From the NCBI RefSeq assembly GCF_002775205.1, contig NC_036450.1, forward strand, positions 6,818,479 to 6,882,478: a stretch of 64,000 nucleotides of DNA. The letters are read 5' to 3'. Source of the DNA: Xiphophorus maculatus. Taxonomy: Eukaryota; Chordata; Actinopteri; Cyprinodontiformes; Poeciliidae. Under the pieces are notes generated by a model. It was not told the origin of the DNA. It saw only the letters and a program-made list of their open reading frames with translations, and ran no database searches. Below, piece after piece: positions 47,956 to 57,870 of this stretch. The stretch's first letter is position 1, and each line of letters starts with the position of its first letter. The position numbers and the translations under genes are program-made.

Positions 47956-50900
47956 ATGTCCGACGCGGCTAACGTTACTTCTACAGACAACAACGGAGAC
48001 TCGGGGCTTAACGGTAAGCTAACTGCTACCAACCCGATGCCCTAAAACATCCTTAAGGCTATTTTTCCCCTCTGCTACCGTCTCTAAATACTCTGGTTTA
48101 TAAATAAAAGTCGTTTATAGATCGGCGTGTGTCAACAACAGTGGTTTAATTTTCACATTTATGTTTTTTTTTTTTTTGCAAGCGAAGCCTCAGAACAGGG
48201 GGAGGGCCTAGCACGTAATGTTCCGTGTTTATTGACAGTCTGTGGAGCGACAGTTAGCTTGTTAGCGTGACAGTGACGTGAACCAATCAGCGCTTCCCTG
48301 GAGGCGGGCTGGACTCTTGTCAACAGGCCTAGTTGGAAGATGTCCAACGTGGTGAAACTGACGCAACTATTTGATAGTTTGCCCTTAATAACAGCGGTTT
48401 ATAAGGTAAATAACCGATTAATATTTATGTAAGATACAACTATGACATAAACTATAAGGTGTTCACTAAATATTACACTGCTGCACTGACTCAGGCCCAG
48501 CTAACAGGGGTTGGAAAATGTTTTACAGCACTATTTAGGGGGGAGCTGTGACTTGGCCTGCTATTTATGGTCATGACAACAAGGGGACTGAAGTTTTAGA
48601 TATGAGAAAGGTGGAGGAGTCGCTTGGTTCACGCTAGTTAAAGGTGGATGAAGCAAAACATGTTTTAAATTGTAGCTAGATGTTTTATGTTTTTATTCTC
48701 ATTCTCTAAATAAAACCCAGTGCAATCAATCTCTCTAATTAGTAAACGCAGCCCATCTGTGTGCAGTGTAACCCTGAACGGACCCTCTCCACTGTAAAGC
48801 ATGGTGGTGGCAGTGTCATGCTGCAGGGGTACTTTCACTCGGAGAAAATGTTGTCAGTAGTACTCAACAATAAACTAAGTATGAAGTAGATCAGTTGAAC
48901 AAATAAAGTAATCGGATTTCTTTATGGGATCATAGATCCAGAAATTCAAATAGTTTTTGCTAAATTAAATTAAAGGCATCCGGTTTGCTTATTATTTTGG
49001 GGTTAATTAAAGAAAACTGAAAAATATTTAATCTATTCTCATCAGTTAAAACAGTATGTAAATCAGTCTTAATTTTGAAACAAAATTCTGTTTTTAACCA
49101 AGTTTTAAAACATAAATTATAGGCAGGTTTTGGTACACCAAAGTGTAAACCTGTCACAATAAGTAATTAACCAATTAATCGCATGATAAATTAAAATGTG
49201 CTCGTTAATTTCCATCCTGATGATTAATATTTTTATGAAGGTCAGTTGTGTTTGTTTTTTATTTATAGTTTTTGGTTTATTTAGGATATTTAAAATATCT
49301 TCCAGTGTCGAGTGTTCTGGTAGTTTTACGCCATCATCAATATATTACTTGAACATGGTCACAAAATTGTTTAACACAATAATTACTGGGACAATTTATA
49401 AAAAGTGAAATTTTTATTGCGACAGGCCTACCAAGATGTACTTTAGAGTATAAATCAATGAGTAGATGTTGTACTATTCACATGAAAATAGAAAAGAAAA
49501 CCAAAAATGTTGGAGAAGATGATAACTTTCTGTTTCGTTTAACATGTGTTTAATTAGATTTCAATTTAAAAGTCATAGTTTTATCCTAATTTATTTAATT
49601 TATACTTGAATTGTAGTCTAGGGGGCCGCACAAAATCAGCCAAAGGGCCGCAAATGGCCCTCGGACCCCGCTTTGAGAATCCTTTGTTTAAATAAAAAGT
49701 CCAAACTTTTATCCATTTTAGAAAACTGATTTCCACCTTCTAATCTGATTGAGCTCTTTGCCTAAATTTTGAAGTAAAAAACATGAATTATTTCAGGCAC
49801 ATAAAATTCAACCTGCACTGCAAAAACACAAAATATTACAGAGTATTTCTGGCCTAATTTCCAGGCAAAATATCTTGGTACATTTGAAGTAAGACAAAGA
49901 TAACTTATTAGTAACCTTTAAGTAAGAAATAGGAGTTTGTTTTAAGTAAATAATTCCTTAATATTGATGAAAACGTTCTGGTTTCACTGGCAGATTATTT
50001 CACTTATAACAAGATGTTTTTTCCATGTTATAAGTGAAATAATCTGCCAATAGAAGTTGTACTTTTTAATCAATATATAGGAATTATTGCTGAAAAGTTA
50101 CTTGTAAGTTAGTTTTTGTCTTATTTCAAGATGTTTTCAGTAGAAACTAAACCAAAAATACTTGGTAGGATTTTGTGTTTTTGCAGTGAAAATCTTCTTA
50201 CTCTTGGATTAATTAGATTATTTGGTGAATCTTGTGTTCATGTTCAGATTATTCTTCATACTCCCGTCCGTGTTGCTCTGTTTTGGTATAAAACATGTTA
50301 CTTTGCTCCCATCTGCCCCTCTGGTCCAGCAGAGAGGTCGCATCACGATCCAGCAGCTGATATTGTCCGTCTGGCCAGAATGTTCTGAGCGATGGGCGCC
50401 ATGGCAACGCGGCTTTGGCCCACCGGGCCGGCACAATGGCCCGCGGTCCGCCGCGTAATCCGCAGGTTGAGCCCGGCTGCTGGCCAGAGGAGCAGCTTCT
50501 CCGTTTCTGGCGTGTTTTCCTGTTTACGTGTTTCTGCTCTTCCTCGTTGTTTTGTTACTCTGAAGCGTCTGTAACAAGCCGTCCCTCCTCCTCTTCGTCC
50601 TGCTACTCTTCCTCCCCCTCCTCTATATTTGTACCGCTGCCGTCTGAGCTGCAGGTCCATGCCGGAGCTCACGTACGAGCCGGTGGGAGCGTTTTATTCC
50701 CCAGCCAACGTCTGCTCACACAGGCCAGCGTTTACTGCCAGCTGCAATAAATAGAACCAAACCGTCTGGTGGCTTTATTTCTCATCCACACTCTGGCCTC
50801 ACAAATAAGTGAAAAACTTTCCTACACCGACTTAACGAGACCAACTTTATTGTCACAAAATGTACGAACATTAGCACAGGTTTTGTAAGTTTATAATTAG

Positions 50901-53900
50901 TGCCAATTTTATTTTATTTTGACAATTTTAGACATAAAAGTGGTTTGTTGAATCAAATATTGTGACTCAAATCTTATCAGAAACACGACAGTTTTTAGTT
51001 TAAACTCAGAAATAACATTAAGAAGTTGTTGATTGTTAGGCCTGCTGCAATAAATCAGGTTAATCACATGATGAATTAAAGCAAACTCAATTATTTCCTT
51101 TTGTATGATTAATTGTTTTTCTCTTTTCCTACCAAAAACTGGATGATAAAAGATTTCAGTTTTTCAGTTTTGGTCTCAACTATTCGTTTTTGTTTGTTTA
51201 CAGAGACTTCCTAATTAATTTTAATTGTTGTTCTGTTAAACATTTTAAATGTTTTCCAGTTCCAGTGTTGAATGTTTATTAAAATTGAAAGTTTATTGAT
51301 ATTTGAGATTGTGTTCTTGCATTAAGTGACTTGAAATGATCTCAAAACAACAATATTATCATTTTATTGCAAAAACTTCTGGGACAGTTTATTCTCCAGT
51401 AAAATTAGTTATGGTGAGTTTGACTTTTAAATCATTATTTTCAAACTCTGTTACAGGTTTTCTCTTTTTAAAATCTTAATACTGTGAAAATTAAAACTGA
51501 ATTTCACTGAAAGTTGATGAATCTGATAGTAAAATCACAAAAGGCCTGGCACAACAAGCAATAAATCAATAAATTAAGGTAAGTTCAATAAAGTCTATTT
51601 TTATGATTTATTGTCCTTTTTCTCTCTTTTTCTACGAAAAACTGGATGATAAAAATCTTCAGTAGAAGCTCTTATTTTGAAGGATATATTTGTTTACAGT
51701 TTTCATAAATCATTTTATTTGTTGTGTTTATTTTGGATATTTAAAATGTTTTCCAGTTCCAGTGTTGAATGTTTATTAAAATTGAAAGTTTATTGATATT
51801 TAGAATTTGTTCTTTTATCACTTAAAAATGGTCTCAAAATAACAATATTATCATTTGTCATAACATCTGAAACAACTTATTGTCCATCAAAATTAGTGAT
51901 TATTAAAGGCCTACTTAACTTTAAATGAAAACAAATTCGTTTTTTGAGTGATTTTTATAATTCTAACCATATTAATTGTGTTACGTTTCTTCTTCTCTGG
52001 TCATTTCTGATTATTTATCCTGGTTTAACCTTCTGGAAAACATGAAGGAGTAAATTACCCGTCCGGTTCCTCCTCGCAGGGTCCTGGGTGGAGTTGGAGA
52101 TGAACAGAACCCATCAGGCCCAGTCGTCCTCGCCGGCCGGGCCGGCGCCGGGCCTGCTGCCCCTTCCTCAGGTGGAGGAAGAGGAGGCCATGGTGGGGGG
52201 GCTGGAGCACGTCCCGTCGTCCTCCTCCATCCACAACGGAGACATGGAGAAGATCCTGCTGGACGCCCAGCACGAGTCGAGCCGCAGCAACTCGTCCTGC
52301 GACAGGTAGGCCCAGGAAAAGCTCCGCCAAAACAAATCCTGGAACAACCTGGAGGTTCAGTCAGGTGTTTTCCAGGTTTGGAAAGTGCTTGATTATTCAA
52401 ACTGCACAGGTTTGTAATAAAGGGGAATAATAATAAAAATTTTATTGCGCTTCTTTGGACTCTTTTCAAGAGAAAACGCTATTTACATTTGAAATGAGAT
52501 ATTTTTAATAATTAAAAGAGATTTCTTTCTCAATGTCTGAAGTTAAATTAGAGGAAACATTTCTTGCTTTAGGTTAGTAGGAAATACCGAAATTATTTCT
52601 ATTTACTAAATTCTATAAAACACGTGTGTCAAACTCGAGGCCCGGGGGCCAAATGTGGCCCGCCATAACTTTTTATGTGGCCCTTTAGATTCTAAACCTT
52701 CTGTGCTTAAATATTGTTATATTAATCAAGTTGAACCAGTTTTTGCCTGAAAATATGGAAAGATGTTCAATATGATTTAACTTTAATAAGTCCTTACTGA
52801 AGACAGAAATGGATATTTATTCATATTTTAGACTTTTTTAAACGGTTTTATCAACACATTAAAGCCCTTTGAGATCAAGAGTTTGACATCCCTGCCATTA
52901 AACGTAGCAATAACATTTTAACAATATTTATTATTCTTTATGTTTTACATTTTTTAGCTTTTATTTAACTAGTTAACTTGATTGAGAATAAATTCTAATT
53001 TTTAACAACATTCAGAAAACAATAAAACAGAAAAAAATCAACAAAAGAAACAGACTAAAGGAACTATAACAGTCAATCATTTTAAAAGTAGGAACATTTA
53101 TCATGAATGACTTACTGAAATAAATGTTGGCTTATATTTTACACGTTAAATAAAATTATTAAAATTGTTTAATTAGTGTTTTGTCGAGGTTTTTTAGAGA
53201 GAAATTTCAAAACATAAAAATTATTTATATTTTAGTTTATCTTGCTCCTGCTGTAGAATGTAGAGCAGTAATAAATTATATAACGGTGAATTAAAACAGT
53301 TTTTTGTTGTTTGTTTTGTTTTTGTGTCTAATTGGAAATGTTTGAATTTTACTGTAGGAAAAGTTTAGAAACTGCAGGAGTGAAAACCAAAGGGAAATAT
53401 AAAAAATATCCGTCCTTCCTTTCAGTCTGTGGAAATATCTTTTTTTGTGAATTTGTATTTTTCACATACAACCGAAAAGTTTGAGTGTGGAGAAGTTTCA
53501 GAAATGGTCTCATAAACTATGTTGACGCTTTGTTTTTAATGTTCTGATGCATTTTCCCTCATTGAGAACAAAACATTTTCTGTCAGTTAAATAAAAACAA
53601 TGAAGTCATGAAGTCCAGGGTCAGAAAAAGGTCAGCAGTTTTATTTACGGAAGATAAAACCAGAGCGATGTTGACAACGAGGTCGGTGTTTTATGAAGCG
53701 TGTTAAAAACATGCGACCCTTCATCCTGTGGACACATCATGTGCCTCTGGAGCGATAAAGAGGATTTTATCAGCCGCTGGACTTACAGCCACCAGTGAGT
53801 CGACGTCTTACGATGTTTTCAAGCCAGGAACGCTGAATCAGCAACCCGACTCAGCAGCTTTCTGAGTAACAATATCATCATGGAGCGTTTTTTAGTTCAC

Positions 53901-56900
53901 TTAATCCTCTAATTCTTCCACTTCAGCTTCTCTTGTAGAAAGGTCAAGATGAGGAGGGAGCCTGTGCTGAAAAACATTTACTATTTTACTTTTTCTTCCC
54001 TTTGCGCTGCCATTGTTTGCTATTTTGAGTTGAAGGTTTCATTATTAAAAAAGCTAAAGCTGCTGGAGCTAGCTTGGATCACCACGGCAACAAGTATGGC
54101 TCTATATGAATCCACTTAGATCACCATGGTAACAAAGACGAAGCTTTTCGAATCAACTTAGATTGCCATGGTAACAACATTGAATGTATTTAAACCCACC
54201 TAGATTTCCATGGCAACACAACAGTCTATTTGAGCCCACTTAGATTACCATGGTAACAAAGATGAGTCTATTTGAGCTCACTTAAATCACCATAGTAACA
54301 AAACTAGATCTATTTATCCCTCTTAGATTACCATGGTAACGAAGCTCAATATGCTTCCCCACGCAGAAAAATGGGACCGACCCAAAATTTAGATTTTTGT
54401 CGGACAAATTTAACAGATTTTAAATTTTAAAAGCTCTTTAGAGTCTTTACTGAAGTGACCTGGTTTTAGATTGATTTTTAGTTGCCAGATAAGTAACAAT
54501 TTGCTAGAAAACAAATTTAACCTTTTTTTAAACTTAATTTTTAAGTCTAATGAGAGTTTTAAATAAAATAAAAACTATTCTGGATAGTGATACACTGCAA
54601 AAACAAAATATTACCGAGTAATTTGGGATTAGTTTCTAGCGTAAATATCTTAGTACACTTTAAATAATTTAAAAATAACTTACAAGTAACTTTTCAGAAA
54701 GACATAGGAGCTTGTTTAATGTAAATAATTCCCTAATTTTAATTAAATAGCACTTGTTCCACTGGCATAATATTTCATTTGTTGCAAAATATTTTTGTCA
54801 TAAGTGTAATAATCTGCCAGTGGAACCACTACTTTTTAATAAATGTTAAGAAATTACTTTCTTAAAACAATACAAAACAAAAGTTTGTTTTGTCTTATTT
54901 CAAGTTTATGAAGATATTTGCACTAGAAAGTATACTTTAAATTACATTGTAATATTTTGTGTTTTTGCAGTGTATCATGATCCAGAATAGTTTTATGAGT
55001 TTTATGAGTCTGAGCTAAATGTTTCTGAATTAAGTCAGAAGTTATTAGCGTTGTGTGACAGTAGGAAGGGCAGATTTGTTTTCACGCTGTAAAAACTAAT
55101 TGGTGAAACTGCGGTATTATCTTTATTAAACTGTATCAGTCAGATTTTCTTTGGTTTCTGCTGTTTGCTGCTTTTCACGGCGCAGCCCGCCGCGGCCCCA
55201 CTCTCCCCAGGACGAGGGACAGATCATCTTCGACGTGGACACGACCGGCAGAAGAGACAGCCAGGTCAGACGCTTGTCCCGTTTCCACGGAAACGCCAGT
55301 GCTGCTGCCATCTTGCTCCCCGTCATCTTGCGGTGTTTTTGATAACTCGCCTTTCCTGCTCCCGTCAGTCTGAGGAGGACGCCCTGGACAAGGAGAGGGA
55401 CATGGACATCCTGATGAAGGACGCAGACTGGGTCGCCGACTGGTCCAGTCGACCGGAAAACATTCCCCCCAAGTAAGGTCTCCCCACGTTTCCATAGCAA
55501 CAGGCGTCCGGGTCCATGTTTGTGCACAGGAAATGGTCAGTCTGAGTACAGAGGAGACTGTGATACTGAAACAACGATATATAAAATATTTTATGTTTGT
55601 CTTAACCGTCATTTAGCTTTATTATTTTACGTTTTTTAAGTTTACAATGGTTTTAAACTCAAAAACATTAATACAGCAAAGTTTAATGCCTAATTTTCTG
55701 TTTCTTAGTAACGACTCGCTAGATGTTTGTGACACGACTACAAATATAAGCAAAAACTAAAAAAATAGACTATGAAGAGAAACTTTTTTGTTTTGTATTT
55801 AACATTTTTGGTTTAAGAAGAAAATCTCATCCTAAAAAAAGTACAAAAGGCCACATTTGTGTCATTGTTGAATTGCACAAAAGGGGCCACAAAAATCGAT
55901 CCAAGGGCCACAAATGGCCCCCGAGCCGCAGTTTGGACACCCCTGTCTTAAAGCATGTTAGCATGTGAACAGATTCACCTTCATGGATCGTTTTGTTTTA
56001 AAACAGTGTGACTGGAATTTCTATTAATAATTATCTATAATTACAGCTGAAAACTAAAACAAACATCAAGCAGCATGAAATGTTTTCCTTCCAACTACTG
56101 ATTTAAAGAAACACTAACCTTTTTTTCCCTCAGTGTCTGAAGTGAAATCAGTCCAAATGTCTCTGGTTTTAATAAATTAAGAATTAAAATGATTTTTGTT
56201 TACCAGATGGATGAAACGATCAGAGTTAATGTTAAGGTGTGTGTTTAAGGTGTGTGTGTGTGTGATCTTTTCTGTCCCAGGGAGTTTCATTTCCGCCACC
56301 CTCGTCGCTCGGTGATGCTCAGCATGAGGAAGACCAGCGCCATGAAGAAGGGCGGGATCTTCTCTGCCGAGTTCCTCAAAGTCTTCATCCCCTCGTTGCT
56401 GCTATCGCACATCCTCGCTCTGGGCCTGGGGTACGAATTAACTGACCAACACATTATCTATCAGTTATTGACTATTAATCGATTAATCAGGTAGAAAAAA
56501 ATGGCACTTTCTGCAGATTTTCAGCCATTTTAGTGAGAAGTTCAGCTCTTTCTGCTTCAGTTATCTTTATTTATGATTTTTTTCAGTTACTGATTAGTAA
56601 TTGCACAACAAAAGTTGCTTTTTATTTAAGTTTTTTACAGAATTTGAAGCTAAAAGTTCCACTGTCGGTGTTTTTGGTAAAACATATTTAAAAACAAATC
56701 TCTTCATTTTATTTTGTATATTTTTGTACAGTTTTGTCTTAACTATTCCCCTGATTGTGTTGTTCTATTGGCCAATTGCTTTTTATTTAAGTTTATGTAT
56801 TCCAGTTAACGATTAATCAATTACTAAATTAATAGACGATTAATCATTTCAGCCACATTTGTAGTCGAAAACAACTCAGTTAACAACTTTAGCTTGATTT

Positions 56901-57870
56901 TCAGGTTCAATATTGTATTTTTATATCAATTTAGCATATTTGTCTCTATATAAAAGGCTAAATATGGTGTCCCTATAGAAGTACTCACTATTCCATGTTT
57001 TGTTTCTTTAAAACCTCAAACTTCACTGTTTTATTTTGATTTTATGGTGAAGTCAGGCTTTTAGCAGGGCAGCAGGATTACATAATGCAAACTTTTTTGA
57101 AGGAATCCATTATAAATTTATTATTTTCAGATGTTTTACACAAACCGTGTTGCTGTTTTATTAATTTTTTTTTGCTGATCCTGTGATTAAACCGGAACCA
57201 GTGCAGTTTCCCAGCTCGACCAGCAAGGGGAGCGGTGCAGCAGCTGCAGCAGCAGCAGCAGCTGCAGCAGCAGTGTGCTGCAGCTGCTGCGCTGCCTCTG
57301 ATAACATGTGCTGCAGCAGTCAGAGTAAAGCCGAGGTTTGAGCAGGAACGAAACGCGTTGTAACGTCTGAAGTCAAAACGATTAAAGTTTTTATTTGCTT
57401 GCATTACGCTCCCTGAGTTCATGTGGAACTGATTTTTCTCAATCATCGGCTTCTTTCATGAAAATGTTTGAAAGCTCTAAACTTTAGGTTGTCCAAAGTG
57501 AGGCGCGTGGGCCATTTGTGGCTCTTGAAATGATTTTTTTGTTCTAGCACAATACAAATTTGGGCCCCATCATGACTTTTAATATTTAATTAGGAAAAGA
57601 TTTTAGAAAATAATGACTGCAATACAAAGTATTATATTTATATTTTAGGCTCATTCTTATTCTGTGGAGATTTTTACATTTATTCTGTAAATTTAACACT
57701 TCAAGACAGACAGGTGACAGAAAAACGCGATTTCTTTTCAATGTGGGTGAAGTGGCAGCTACAGCCAAATGGAGCTGGTTCTGTTGGCCTGGTTTGACGG
57801 TTCCTCTGCTCCTCCCGTCAGTGTTTACATCGGGAAGAGGCTGACCACGCCGCCGGCCAGCTCCTTCTGA
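47956..57870 (+). CDS. bnip3l: BNIP3L / NIX mitophagy receptor (6 exons, 221 aa)
   Basis: Tail-anchored outer mitochondrial membrane protein of the BNIP3 family that recruits LC3/GABARAP to mitochondria for mitophagy. Exons: 47956-48013, 52080-52305, 55186-55264, 55369-55472, 56281-56430, 57822-57870; GT-AG and phases agree; 221 aa against 219 in human. The LC3-interacting motif WVEL is at residues 22-25. The near-invariant block [20 protein letters not shown] follows, then [20 protein letters not shown] (minimal essential region), the basic [12 protein letters not shown] region, and a C-terminal transmembrane helix [17 protein letters not shown] with the glycine-rich dimer motif and KRL tail. 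Fish-specific features are a Pro/Glu-rich stretch between the LIR and LEHVP, and GSWVEL in place of the human SSWVEL. Candidate HIF sites lie in the promoter and intron 1. Confidence 0.95.
48205..48292 (+). promoter_or_regulatory. Candidate hypoxia-response cluster, bnip3l intron 1
   Basis: Contains CACGT (inverse ACGTG) at 48212-48216, GCGTG at about 48265, ACGTG at 48276-48280 and CCAAT at about 48283. BNIP3L is an established HIF target in mammals. The core is only 5 bp, so chance matches are possible; the clustering about 250 bp after the ATG is the argument. Confidence 0.35.
49138..49435. repeat. 'CCTGTCACAATAA...GCGACAGGCC' dispersed repeat
   Basis: Inverted-like ends CTGTCACAATAAGTAATT and TTTATTGCGACAGGCC. 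Two further copies at 51041-51420 and 51541-51910 share TTCCAGTTCCAGTGTTGAATG and AACAATATTATCATTT. All three lie in bnip3l intron 1. Confidence 0.6.
49816..50188. mobile_element. CACTG palindromic MITE, full-length
   Basis: 373 bp, tips CACTGCAAAAACACAAAAT and ATTTTGTGTTTTTGCAGTG, an exact inverted pair over 19 bp. The centre reads CACTTATAACAAGA...CATGTTATAAGTG. The best-preserved copy. Confidence 0.9.
50330..50760. promoter_or_regulatory. CpG-rich island in bnip3l intron 1
   Basis: About 400 bp of GC- and CpG-rich sequence, open in several frames on both strands because stop codons are scarce at high GC. It contains GCCATGGCAAC (X-box half) near 50398 and AATAAATAG near 50744. It could be an enhancer, an alternative promoter or an unannotated exon. 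No protein family is recognised. Confidence 0.35.
51041..51910. repeat. Two adjacent copies of the 'GGCCTG...AATAAATCA' repeat
   Basis: Copies at 51041-51420 and 51541-51910 are in the same orientation, about 120 bp apart. Each has ATTTATTGTCC-like or ATTAATTG tips, TTTTCCAGTTCCAGTGTTGA and CTCAAAACAACAATATTATC. Probably successive insertions or a local tandem duplication. Confidence 0.6.
52622..52895. repeat. GTGTCAAACTC...GAGTTTGACA element
   Basis: Inverted tips GTGTCAAACTCGAGGCCC and GAGTTTGACATCCCTG. The interior has CCAAATGTGGCCCGCC. Same family as 8820-9250 and 32756-33098. It lies in bnip3l intron 2. Confidence 0.65.
54060..54350. repeat. ~45-bp minisatellite carrying RFX X-box-like palindromes
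   Basis: About six to seven diverged units in bnip3l intron 2. Each has CCACTTAGAT followed by TACCATGGTAAC or a variant (CACCACGGCAAC, TGCCATGGTAAC, TTCCATGGCAAC, CACCATAGTAAC) and AAAGA(T/C)G. The palindromic core is kept better than the spacers. Confidence 0.75.
54593..54972. mobile_element. CACTG palindromic MITE, full-length, with inverted flanks
   Basis: 380 bp, tips CACTGCAAAAACAAAAT and ATTTTGTGTTTTTGCAGTG, flanked by TA on both sides. The host-side flanks are also inverted: CTATTCTGGATAGTGATA on the left pairs with TATCATGATCCAGAATAG on the right, 16 of 18 bases. Confidence 0.8.
55850..55945. repeat. GGCC-rich dispersed repeat fragment
   Basis: GGGCCACAAATGGCCCCCGAG followed by GTTTGGACACCCCTG. 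Truncated family member in bnip3l intron 4; another lies at about 57490-57560. Confidence 0.5.
56440..56860. repeat. ATTAATCGATTAATC dispersed element
   Basis: Ends carry TATTAATCGATTAATCAGG and AACGATTAATCAATTAC...CATTTCAGCC, relatives of 36915-37510. It lies in bnip3l intron 5. Confidence 0.5.
57230..57310. repeat. CAG/CTG triplet palindrome
   Basis: (CAG)n-rich run followed by CTGCAGCTGCTGC, so the two halves can pair. It lies in bnip3l intron 5, about 500 bp before the last exon. Confidence 0.8.

Noticed and set aside
50343-50750. Open frames of about 110 codons on both strands
   Set aside because: Stop-poor because of high GC; no family resemblance and no agreement between frames. Kept only as a CpG island.
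52011-52469. 152-codon minus-strand frame
   Set aside because: Antisense shadow of GC-rich bnip3l exon 2.
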